DNA of 64,000 nucleotides, taken from contig NC_037254.1 in the NCBI RefSeq assembly GCF_000002425.4, positions 1,312,976 through 1,376,975 on the forward strand, written 5' to 3'. The DNA is from Physcomitrium patens. Lineage: Eukaryota; Streptophyta; Bryopsida; Funariales; Funariaceae. Made by a program: the position numbers and the translations under genes. Shown here piece after piece: positions 24,414-33,825 of this stretch. Every line of letters starts with the position of its first letter. Position 1 is the stretch's first letter. The notes under the pieces are model-generated. The model saw only the letters and a list, made by a program, of their open reading frames with translations, searched no databases and had not been told where the DNA came from.

Positions 24414-24948
24414 TGTTGTTCTTGTTATGTTCAAGCTTCAGTATACCAAAGCAATTGAACTAATAGAAGTGGGTTCGAATACGAGGAAAGATTGGTTATA
24501 TAAATTGGGTCTGTTAGTGTCACAATTGATTGTACTCTGGCTATCTGAAATCAATTATCAAACTATAAAATACCAAGGCTTACTACTTCCGTCTTCATTC
24601 AACACATAATCCATTCTATGACTATCAATTCAACAATACTTCTCTCAATTACAATTCTTCATAAGCAAATAATAAAAGCAAAGAAAACAAAGAGGTAGCA
24701 CCAAGCTTACCTTGGCTTATGATGCTCACAGTCTGGCTCTCATCTCTCTTTCCTCAACCAATTTATCTTACCAAAAAGATGATCTGTCAGCCAGCGGATT
24801 CCAAAGGTTATGACCCTTTGAATTCTTAACCATTTATTCCACTAACAACCTACTGTTACTAGATAAACTGCCTAGCCATCAGTCCAATTCTCAAGGTTAT
24901 CAATAACCAACTAGTAACTTATGACAAAGTTTATTTGCTAATTCTATA
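24414..24948 (-). repeat. 5' LTR of element B (535 bp)
   Basis: Starts TGTTGTTCTTG beside the primer site and ends ATTCTATA, where element D's RT resumes. Equal in length to the partner at 10640-11174. Confidence 0.88.
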
Positions 24949-26028
24949 GTACCTATTCTTGATGGTGATCTTATTGAAAACTTGATAATTCATACACATC
25001 TGTAATGATTCATTTTTTTTCTTTACAAATAAAATTAGAGCTCTTATTGGAGATTTGAAATAGAGTATGAAATTTGTGGCTAGATTTTCTTCAATATATT
25101 CTTCAAGTTTATCCAACTCATTTTATGGCAAACTTTAGATTGGTCCAAATGGCCATTGAGATCCTTCTTGAAGGTCAATTGAGCACTTATAGGAACAATG
25201 TTTTGGAAGAATATCTATATTTTTTTTTAAATACATCTTAAAAATCTTGGTATTGGCTAAAAATGCCATTTGAAGTCTTTTCATAATTAAAAATAAGTGT
25301 GGCATAAATGACTTAAGGTGATCATTTTTTTGTGGCATGCAAAAAAGTTCTTGCACCTACAAATACATGTTTAATTATAATAGACTTATGTCTTTTTACT
25401 TGATTAATTATACTCTTAATTATACTTTAAAAAAATTTAAGGCTATGAGAAATCCAATCTATTTGAAGATTGTACCTTTTAAACTAAATAAACCTAATAT
25501 AACTCAATTAGAAGGAGATCTGATGATATTAAATACTACAAAACTACTATCACCATTAATTATTACTTTTAGAGGAAATATTTTATAAATAACTTCTTTA
25601 GAGGATAACGGATGACCATTTATGACTTCTACATGAACAAGTTTTGCTTTCTTTATGAAAGGTATGTTATATCTTTTAAAAAAATCTTCATTTAAAAAAT
25701 AAATTGAAGCTCTTCAATCTAATAAGGCAAAGACTTTATAATGTTTAGGTTCTTAACTAATATCTTTTGTAAAACAAAGAGAGGATTTTGAGAAGAAAAT
25801 AGGACCTTTATTAGGTGTTTTATAAGATTCAAGCCACATTGTCTCTTTTGTAGATAGACAAATTTATTTTTCGACATATTGTCTTTTTTGATAGTCATAT
25901 TTTTTATTTTATGATTGCATTGCTTCTTTAAACAATTTTGAGTAATGTGCCTTGATTTTCTATGATATAAATATAATATTTTCTAGCAACAAGGATCTTT
26001 TTTTGCTTAATAAGAGGTTTGAAATGTA
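24949..26028 (-). pseudogene. pol: Element D pol/gag remnant (RT start, protease, knuckle)
   Basis: Minus strand: RT start (24949-25116; [23 protein letters not shown]), linker with the '[16 protein letters not shown]'-type segment of G (25135-25356), protease (about 25400-25740) and the end of gag with the knuckle (about 25900-25990). Every part aligns with G or E, but stops break it. Element G interrupts it at 26034. Confidence 0.8.
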
Positions 26029-26033
26029 CCTCA

Positions 26034-26586
26034 TGTCACGGCCATAATCATATAAGCTAATAATTACATATAGAAATAGGTAGAAGTAAGTAAAAGTAGA
26101 TAAAAGTAAGTTAATTGTATAATATTTAATATAGAAGCTTCTTAGAAACTTCCTAGATGCTGCTTTAACTTCATAGGTGTCTTTAATTGACTTTTTGGAT
26201 TAGAAACGTGGTCAACAAGTTGGCCATGTGCCACACATGTTGTTAGCTTGAAGATCAAGCTAACTATGTGGCCCACACGTAGAAAAACTTGCCTTGTAAG
26301 TCAAGGCATGTGTCCTACAAAGTCAACACATATTGGAGGTCCTATAGAACGTCGCCACGTAGCCCCTAGTTAGATAGTATATATAGAGACAAGAGTGAAG
26401 GCTTCTTCACTCTTGTCAACTCCTTTCTTGCTTCTAGTCTAGTTTCAAGGGTCTCTAGTTTTCTTGTATTTTGGCAATAGCCATTCCAGTTTCTTTCTTA
26501 ATATACATATTTCTATTTTATCCTATTTCTTTTTCGAGAAAAGTCTCACTTACTCTTTAGCTTTCATCGAGTTCTTGTCCTTGACA
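26034..26586 (+). repeat. 5' LTR of element G
   Basis: TGTCACGGCC ... GTCCTTGACA, 553 bp. Related in sequence to LTRs of E, D and the right-hand copies, but not to LTRs of C. Confidence 0.96.
26378..26419 (+). promoter_or_regulatory. TATA box, start-site palindrome and predicted transcript start of element G
   Basis: TATATATA (26378-26385) lies 31 nt before ACTCTTGTCAA (26409-26419), the exact complement of the primer site at 26589-26599. A perfect 13-bp inverted repeat (26388-26400 and 26405-26417, 4-bp spacer) straddles the start. The start itself is predicted from the pairing and TATA spacing. Confidence 0.65.
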
Positions 26587-26588
26587 GA

Positions 26589-26599
26589 TTGACAAGAGT
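26589..26599 (+). promoter_or_regulatory. Self-complementary primer site of element G
   Basis: TTGACAAGAGT starts 2 nt after the LTR, the same spacing as in C, E, D and the LTR at 47950. It pairs over 11 of 11 nt with the predicted transcript 5' end. Tf1/sushi elements prime minus-strand DNA from an 11-nt self-primer in this way. Confidence 0.7.
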
Positions 26600-26606
26600 A
26601 CACTTA

Positions 26607-26714
26607 CAATATCAGAGCTTTGTCTTTTCTTGATTAAGAGTGGATTACCCCTTTTTCTTGATAAGACATAAGCGCATTAGAAGTTGCGGATTACCCTCTT
26701 TTAAACTGATATTG
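26607..26714 (+). repeat. Leader hairpin unit of element G
   Basis: A single unit of the type found three times in C: 9-nt arms CAATATCAG and CTGATATTG pair perfectly, and GGATTACCC occurs twice inside (about 26643 and 26688). It lies 85 nt upstream of the gag ATG. Confidence 0.75.
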
Positions 26715-26798
26715 TTCTTAGTATTTTCTTTGTTATCAATTCCTCTCTTCTATTTGTTTTGAGCGTTATTAGACATCTTCTCTTTTCTAAGTGCTACT

Positions 26799-27806
26799 AT
26801 GGCAGAGCTTGTTGAAATGAAGAGTACAATGGCACAGATGCAAGAACAATTGAGGGAGTTAATGCTTGCGATGCATCAACTCAATTTACCACCACAAGGA
26901 GCAACAAGAATGGTAGGAAGTGAAGATATAGAGATGATTGGGGCTGCTTCAACATCTGCACCAAACCATGTCCCTTCTCCCAGAATGGAACACCCTTCGA
27001 GTGTTAGAGAACCGAGAGTTGCCTTGCCCGAGAAGTTTGATGGTACCAGATCCAAGTTTCGAGGATTCATCAATCAGGTCCAACTAGTGATTGAACTTCA
27101 ACCCCAGAGCTATCCAACTCCAGGGTCACAAGTTAGATTCATTGGTACACTTCTTTCAGATTCAGCATTGTCATGGTTTTCATCTTTTCTTGAACGACGA
27201 GATCCAATATTGGATAATCTGGAGGCTTTTTTGGCGGAGTTTCGATCCATGTTTGGAAAACATGATGCAATTCGTGTTGCAACCAACAAGATCCGTATTT
27301 TGCGACAAGGCAATCGATCAGTAACATTATATGCTTCGCAATTTCGACAACTTGCAACTGATATCAAGTGGGATGATGCCGCACTTGTGAGTCAATTTCT
27401 CTACGGATTACAATATGAGGTAAAGAAATTGATGCTTAATTTACCTGATCCTCAAACATTGAGTCAAGCAATTGACTTTGCTGTGAAGTGCGACAATCGA
27501 CTTTTTGAATTTCGATCCGAGAGTCGCACATGTGGGCCTCAACGTTACTACAATTCAATGGCAACACCGACGTCTCCTCAACACATACCTTCAGAAGTAG
27601 AGGATATGCAAATTGATGCGGTACGTTTCAAACCTCTTACTGAGCAAGAAAAGTCTCGTCGTCGACAAGAAGGATTGTGCTTATATTGTGGAGAACCTAA
27701 GCACACTGCTCAACATTGTCCAAAGAAGCGACGTAACTACAAGATGAGGAGTACGGCTGTCAAAGAAGACAGTATGTCAGAAAACGAGTACGTCCAGCTA
27801 CAATAG
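26799..27806 (+). CDS. gag: Element G gag, intact
   Basis: Structural capsid/nucleocapsid protein, 335 aa, starting at ATG 26799 (MAELVEMKS); E starts the same way. An N-terminal Met/Gln/Leu-rich region (1-30) looks like a coiled coil. The capsid part runs about 77-240 (EKFDGTRSKFRGF; ALSWFSSFLE). The zinc knuckle C294-x2-C297-x4-H302-x4-C307 is intact. It ends TAG 27806; pol is read in the -1 frame from upstream of this stop. Confidence 0.93.
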   Translation: MAELVEMKSTMAQMQEQLRELMLAMHQLNLPPQGATRMVGSEDIEMIGAASTSAPNHVPSPRMEHPSSVREPRVALPEKFDGTRSKFRGFINQVQLVIELQPQSYPTPGSQVRFIGTLLSDSALSWFSSFLERRDPILDNLEAFLAEFRSMFGKHDAIRVATNKIRILRQGNRSVTLYASQFRQLATDIKWDDAALVSQFLYGLQYEVKKLMLNLPDPQTLSQAIDFAVKCDNRLFEFRSESRTCGPQRYYNSMATPTSPQHIPSEVEDMQIDAVRFKPLTEQEKSRRRQEGLCLYCGEPKHTAQHCPKKRRNYKMRSTAVKEDSMSENEYVQLQ

Positions 27807-27811
27807 GGACC

Positions 27812-30800
27812 GTGCGGCTGGAATCTTGTACAACTTCTAATGAAGGTCCTATCCTCTCCTCAGAACCATCTCCTTGTTTTATAATAGATGTGCGTTTAGG
27901 ACCTAATAATTACAAAGCCTCTGCCTTGATAGATTCAGGAGCCTCAGCTTGTTTTTTAGATGAAGAATTTGCTAGATGTCATAGAATATCATTAATACAA
28001 AAAACTAAACCTATACACGTAGAAGTCATAGATGGTCGTCCGTTGTCTTCTGGAGATGTAACTCACGAAACACTTCCTGTAGATGTAGTAATAAATGGTC
28101 ATAGTAGTTGCGTAATTTTTAATATAATTAGATCTCCCTCTAATCCAATAATTTTAGGCTTATCATGGTTAGAAAAGTATAATCCTCGAATAGATTGGAT
28201 TTCTCGTAAACTTGATTTTCCTCGGAGCATTAGTAACAGTTCTATTAATCAAGTAAAAAACCATGAGTCTAGTATAGTAAAACCCGCACTTATAGGTGCA
28301 AAAGCATTTATACATGCAGCAAAAGAAGGATCAACTTTTGCTATTTATGCTGCACCTATTCCTGAAAGCGTAAAGACTTCAAGTGGCATTCCAAGTCAAT
28401 ATCAAGATTATCAAGACGTTTTTGAGAAAAAGAATGCAGATATTCTTCCTGAGCATCGCCCATACGATTGTTCAATCGATCTCAAGGAAGGAACTCAGCC
28501 ACCATTTGGACCAATTTACAGTTTATCGCAAGATGAGTTGGCTAAACTCAAGACGTATATTGACGAGAATTTAGCGAAGAATTTCATACGCCATTCAAAA
28601 TCTCCAGCAGGAGCTCCAATTTTATTCGTAAAGAAAAAAGATGGATCTTTACGAATGTGTGTTGACTATCGAGGACTCAACAAGATCACAATCAAGAACA
28701 GGTATCCATTACCTTTGATATCAGGACTCCTTGACCAGTTAAATCAAGCTAAGATCTATACAAAAATAGATCTAAGAGGAGCATATAATCTAGTACGGAT
28801 CAAAGAAGGAGATGAATGGAAGACTGCGTTTCGAACCAGGTACGGACACTTTGAATACAATGTCATGCCTTTTGGACTCACGAATGCACCAGCTGCTTTT
28901 CAACATCTCATGAATGATGTATTTCGTGAATTCTTAGACAATTTTGTCGTTTGCTACCTAGACGATATCCTGATTTATTCTAAGAATGTTGAAGAACATG
29001 AAATACATGTTCGTCAAGTATTACAAAAACTTAGAGATGCAGGATTGTACGCCAAGATAGAAAAGTGTGTATTTCACACTACTCAAGTTGACTTTTTAGG
29101 ATACATCATTTCAAATGATGGTCTTATGATGGATTCTAAGAAAGTCCAAACAATCATGGATTGGAAGATTCCAAAGACTGTAAGAGATGTCCAATGTTTC
29201 TTGGGATTTGCGAATTACTATCGGATCTTCATCAAAGACTTCTCACGAGTTGCAGCTCCACTTACACGCTTGACAAGTAAAGATAAATTCCAATGGAATC
29301 AAGAAGCGGAAGCAGCATTTGAAGCCTTGAAGACATCGTTTGTCTCTGCACCAGTCTTATATCGTGTTGACTTTTCCAAGGTATTTTTTATGGAAACAGA
29401 CGCATCGGATTTTGCCTTGGGTGCAGTTTTATCACAAATGGGAACAGATGACAAACTTCATCCGATAGCTTTTCATTCAAGAAAATTCTCAGCAGCCGAG
29501 ATCAATTATGAGATCCACGATAAAGAACTTCTTGCAATCGTGGATTCTTTTCAAGAATGGCGTCATTATCTAGAAGGTGCTTCTAGTCCAGTCACTGTGT
29601 ATACAGATCACAAGAACCTCGAGTATTTCATGTCAGCACGCGTGTTGAATCGTCGTCAAGCTCGTTAGAGTATGTCTTTGTCAAGATTCGACTTCATTAT
29701 CACTTATCGGCCAGGAAAACAACAAGGTTTGTCCGATGCCCTGTCTAGACGTTCTTATTTTGCACCAAAAGAAGGAGATGCAGCTTTTGAGCAACAAAGA
29801 ACGGTCCTCTTGAAACCGGAGCAATTTCATCTCCGAGCAGTGAAATCAACACTGACTGTTGATTCAACTTTTTTCAAGCAAATCCAGTCCAGTATGTCCT
29901 CAGACCCTCTTGTTCATGATATCGAGAATAATTCTTCCAAGTCTCATGATTCTTCTAAGTTCGAGTTCAAGAATAATCTATTATATTTTGAAGGACGCCT
30001 ATATGTTCCAGAAGGAAAAGCACGTTTGCGTGTTCTTCAAGCACGTCATGACTTTCCAGCAGCAGGTCACTTTGGATATAATAAGACTCTGGAACTCATA
30101 TCAAGAGATTTTTGGTGGCCACAAATGTGGAAGTCAGTCAAAGACTTTGTACAATCATGTGATATTTGTTCAAGATCAAAAATTCCTCGACATCGACCTT
30201 ACGGACTTCTTCAGCCATTACCTATACCAGAACAACCATGGTCTTCTGTTTCTATGGATTTCATCACAGATCTTCCAAACTCAAGATCTTATGATTCTAT
30301 ATTTGTGATAGTAGATCGTTTCACCAAGATGGCACATTTTATGCCATGTACAAAATCTATCACAGGTGAAGAAACAGCTAAGCTTTTCATTGATAATATC
30401 TATCGCTATCATGGATTACCTAAAGATATCATATCGGATAGGGGAACTCAATTTGTGTCGAGATTCTGGAGGACTCTTTTCAAGATTTTAAAAGTGGACA
30501 TAAAGCTATCTTCAGCTTTCCATCCTCAAACTGATGGACAAACAGAGCGCGTAAACCAAGTCTTGGAACAGTATTTAAGGTGTACCATCAACTACCAACA
30601 AGATGATTGGACAATCCTTCTGCCATTGGCAGAGTTTGCTTATAATAATATAGTACATTCTTCCACGCAACAAACACCTTTCTTTGCCAATTATGGCTAT
30701 CATCCACGACTTGATACTTTTGATTTTTCAAAAGTTGATAATCTTGCAGCAGAAGACATGGCAAATCGGTTGTCAGAGTTACATGCAATAATGAAGGTGC

Positions 30801-31300
30801 AGTTGAAGAAAGCTCAAGAACGACAAAAGATAAATGCAGATGTATATCGTAAAGAGCATCCACAACTCAACGTGGGTGATAAGGTATGGCTACTTCGTCG
30901 CAATATCAAGACCACTCGACCTTGTGACAAATTGGACTATCGTAGGCTTGGCCCCTTTTCTGTTTCTGAACAGATCAACCCAGTTGCATATCGGTTACAT
31001 CTACCGGAGTCAATGAAGATCCATCCTGTATTCCACGTGTCTCTTCTTGAACCATATAAGACAGTGGATATAGAAGGAAGAAGACAAATGCCACCGCCTC
31101 CTATAGAAGTAGATAATAATGAAGAATTTGAGGTGGAAGAGATATTAGACTCAAGGCAGCGCCGAAATAAGCTGGAATATCTTGTTCATTGGCGCGGATA
31201 TGATATTAGTGAGCGCACATGGGAGCCATCCAGGAATCTAGCAAATGCATCAGCTAAAGTCAAAGTTTTTCATCAACGACATCCATCAAAACCAAGATGA
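27812..31300 (+). pseudogene. pol: Element G pol: protease, RT, RNase H, integrase, chromodomain (single stop)
   Basis: About 1162 codons in one frame. Protease D41-S-G; RT with [22 protein letters not shown] and YLDD 382-385; RNase H with acidic residues D530, E572 and D599. Integrase follows: H2C2 (HDFPAAGH ... CDIC), core MDFITDLP, DRGTQF and QTDGQTERV, and GPF module. A chromodomain closes the protein (EFEVEEILDSRQ to HQRH), which could target heterochromatin. The one defect is TAG at 29666-29668 in QAR*SMSLSRF, where C has Trp (TGG), a single G-to-A change. 27812 is the first start-like codon (GTG); the frame is open further upstream, overlapping gag. Confidence 0.93.
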
Positions 31301-31394
31301 AAACCTCTGTTATAAAAGAGACAAGATTGAGGTAAGATAACATTCAATTTCCTATCCTTGTTTGTAACTTCTTTACATTTGTGACGCTAATTAG

Positions 31395-31817
31395 ATGGAG
31401 AGCCAACAACCAGCGGATTCAACTCAAGAACCTTCGTTTGCTGACCTGCCGGACGAGACATTACGATTGTCACAACCTTCAAGACGACGCAATCGAGATG
31501 AAGATCTTCAAGAACGACATGTTCTTCCTCGAACAGATGGTGAGATACAACGCGTTTGGTATCACGATTTGGGAAGGGACTCCCGATGTTTGGTGATTTT
31601 GCTAGAGGTAGGAACAACTCCTGATGGTGTTCCGAATATTCTATTCGAAGGAAGTTATGAAGGCCTCAATAATGATCAAATAACTGGGTGGTCTTCTCGC
31701 CCTGGTATGGGACACTACCGATGGTTGAGAGGCCCTATCAATCATCTTCGAAGAGAACAGAGATCAGAGTATGTGGCGAATATAATTCGTCGCATCATAG
31801 ATTTCCTCAACATATGA
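31395..31817 (+). CDS. Element G ORF3, conserved extra protein of unknown function
   Basis: Intact 140-codon ORF from ATG 31395 (94 nt after pol) to TGA 31817, ending 41 nt before the 3' LTR. It begins MESQ, has an Arg/Asp-rich segment SRRRNRDED, then CLVILLEV, GVPNILFEGSYEG and GMGHYRWLRGPINHLRREQ, and a C-terminal IRRIIDFLNI. C (105 aa) and E carry homologues at the same place, D a remnant. No membrane or signal segment is apparent. Translation would need a subgenomic RNA, reinitiation or splicing. I do not recognise the family. Confidence 0.82.
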   Translation: MESQQPADSTQEPSFADLPDETLRLSQPSRRRNRDEDLQERHVLPRTDGEIQRVWYHDLGRDSRCLVILLEVGTTPDGVPNILFEGSYEGLNNDQITGWSSRPGMGHYRWLRGPINHLRREQRSEYVANIIRRIIDFLNI

Positions 31818-31844
31818 TGACCGCTCCTCGTGGAACTCGTCTCT

Positions 31845-31858
31845 AGAAGGGGGGGTAA
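31845..31858 (+). promoter_or_regulatory. Polypurine tract of element G
   Basis: AGAAGGGGGGGTAA directly precedes the 3' LTR. Confidence 0.85.
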
Positions 31859-32411
31859 TGTCACGGCCATAATCATATAAGCTAATAATTACATATAGAA
31901 ATAGGTAGAAGTAAGTAAAAGTAGATAAAAGTAAGTTAATTGTATAATATTTAATATAGAAGCTTCCTAGAAACTTCCTAGACGCTGCTTTAACTTCATA
32001 GGTGTCTTTAATTGACTTTTTGGATTAGAAACGTGGTCAACAAGTTGGCCATGTGCCACACATGTTGTTAGCTTGAAGATCAAGCTAACTATGTGGCCCA
32101 CACGTAGGAAAACTTGCCTTGTAAGTCAAGGCATGTGTCCTACAAAGTCAACACATATTGGAGGTCCTATAGAACGTCGCCACATAGCCCCTAGTTAGAT
32201 AGTATATATAGAGACAAGAGTGAAGGCTTCTTCACTCTTGTCAACTCCTTTCTTGCTTCTAGTCTAGTTTCAAGGGTCTCTAGTTTTCTTGTATTTTGGC
32301 AATAGCCATTCCAATTTCTTTCTTAATATACATATTTCTATTTTGTCCTATTTCTTTTTCGAGAAAAGTCTCACTTACTCTTTAGCTTTCATCGAGTTCT
32401 TGTCCTTGACA
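31859..32411 (+). repeat. 3' LTR of element G
   Basis: 553 bp, nearly identical to 26034-26586, followed by the second CCTCA. Confidence 0.96.
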
Positions 32412-32575
32412 CCTCATCAATTTGGATATCATCTACTTCTAAAGATATGTATTGAAAAGATGCTGGTATTGCCATTGAATTAATGTCGAGGCCTACTTAT
32501 CCATTGTAATAACATTGAGACCTACTTATGTGATTTTTAGATCAAAATACAAAAAATTAATTGTCACACTTTATG
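32412..32575 (-). pseudogene. gag: Element D gag fragment between elements G and E
   Basis: Minus-strand sequence aligning with gag of G around 27490-27620 (the region coding NSMATP, then VEDMQIDAV). Its left 5 bp are the CCTCA duplication of G and its right 5 bp the CTTTA duplication of E. Confidence 0.8.
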
Positions 32576-33132
32576 TGAAGAATAAAAACATGATAAAGAC
32601 AAATAAACAAGTGAGACTTCTCTCATAGAAAGATGACAAAACAGAAATAACTTTATGTATATATTAAGAAAGAAACTGGAATGGCTAATGTCAAAAGCCA
32701 AGAAAACTAGAGACACTTGAAATTAGACTCGAAGCAAGAAAAGAGTTGACAAGAGTGAAGAAGACTTCACTCTTGTCTCTATATATACTATCTAACTAGG
32801 AGCTATGTGGCAATGTTCTATATGACCTCCAATATGTGTTGACTTTGTAGGACACATGCCTTGACTTACAAGATAAGTTTTTCTACGTGTGGCCTACATA
32901 TTTAGCTTGGTCTTCAAGCTAATAACATGTGTGGCACATGGCCAACTTTTTGACTACGTTTTTAATCCCAAAAAGTCAATTAAAGACACCTATAAATTCA
33001 AAGTAGCATCTATGAAGCTTTTAGAAAGCTTCCATATCAAATACTATAGAATTAACTTATTTTTATCTACTTTTACTCACTTCTACTTATTTATACATGT
33101 AATTATTGGCTTACATGCATATGTCCGTGACA
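32576..33132 (-). repeat. 3' LTR of element E
   Basis: Starts TGTGAAGAATAAAAAC and ends GTCCGTGACA. The preceding CTTTA is the target duplication; a TGTCAC 12 bp earlier belongs to element D and is not the LTR start. Confidence 0.88.
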
Positions 33133-33173
33133 TTATCCTCCCTTCTAGGAACGAGTTCGACAAAGAGCGGTAA

Positions 33174-33600
33174 TCATATGTTGAAGAAATCTATGATGCG
33201 ATGAATTATATTTGCCACATATTCTGATCTTTGTTTTCTTCGAAGATGATTGATAGGGCCTCTCAACCATCGGTAGTATTTCATACGAGGGCGAGAAGAC
33301 CACCCAGTTATTTGATAATTGTTGAAGCCTTCATAACTTCCTTCAAATAAAACATTTGGAATACCATCAGGAGTTGTTTCTATCTCTAGTAAAATCACCA
33401 AATATCGGGAGTCCCTTCTAAAGTCGTGATATCAAACGCGTTGTATCTCGCCATCTATTCAAAGAAGAATATGTCATTCTTAAAGATCTTCATCTCGATT
33501 GCGTCATCTTGAAGGTTGTGACAATCGTAATGTCTCGTTTGACAGACGAGCAAACAAAGACTTTTGAGTCGAATCTGCTCGTTGTTGGTTCTCCATTTAC
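33174..33600 (-). pseudogene. Element E ORF3 (frame-broken)
   Basis: The C-terminal 75 codons are open (33174-33401; MVILLEIETTPDGIPNVLFE, RWLRGPINHLRRKQ). The N-terminal half is recognisable at nucleotide level to about 33600 but is not in the same open frame. Amino-acid similarity to ORF3 of G is high. Confidence 0.75.
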
Positions 33601-33825
33601 TGAGTGTCACAACTACAAAGAAGCTAAAAACAAGGATTGAAAGTAGAATGTTATCTTGTCTAGATCTTGTTTCTTTTATAAGGAAGGTTTTCATCTTGAT
33701 TTTGATGCATGTCATCAATGAAAAGCCTCCATCTCCTTTGCTGTATTTGTAAGATTCTTTATTGGCTCCCATGTACATTCACTAATATCATATCCATGCC
33801 AACGGATAAGATATTCCAATTTATT

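Larger units (their letters stand above)
10640..24948 (-). mobile_element. Element B: Athila/Tat-like gypsy retrotransposon, interrupted by element C
   Basis: Two 535-bp LTRs (10640-11174 and 24414-24948) bracket a minus-strand gag-pol. Flanks read ATACT and GTACC, each one transition from ATACC, consistent with a 5-bp target duplication inside element D's RT. Internal order from the 5' LTR is primer site, gag (24171-22009), protease (21967-21581), RT and RNase H (21307-19895), integrase (19624-18764), [element C], integrase C-terminus with GPY/F module (12216-11800), coiled-coil tail (11640-11259), 3' LTR. Without element C it is about 7.8 kb. Multiple stops make it non-autonomous. Confidence 0.9.
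26034..32411 (+). mobile_element. Element G: young, nearly intact chromodomain gypsy element
   Basis: 6378 bp with two 553-bp LTRs and perfect target duplication CCTCA (26029-26033, 32412-32416). All parts are present: TATA box, start region, primer site, leader hairpin, gag, pol with chromodomain, ORF3 and polypurine tract. The LTRs differ at about six positions by eye, all transitions (about 1%), so insertion was recent. A single in-frame TAG in pol is the only coding defect found. It is inserted in gag of element D, opposite in orientation. Confidence 0.96.

Noticed and set aside
26609..26621. AATATCAGAGCTT in G as an initiator-tRNA primer site (resembles TGGTATCAGAGC)
   Set aside because: It lies about 23 nt from the LTR end, lacks the TGG, and is the arm of the leader hairpin repeated three times in C. 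The 11-mer 2 nt after the LTR fits better.
31381..31596. Second open frame over ORF3 of G, with a similar frame in E (33455-33778)
   Set aside because: It overlaps ORF3 in another frame. Similarity to E follows from nucleotide similarity of the two copies and is not seen in C, whereas the ORF3 frame is.
32564..32575. TGTCAC at 32564 as the LTR start of element E
   Set aside because: Comparison with gag of G and the matching CTTTA on the other side show that these 12 bases belong to element D; the LTR starts at 32576.
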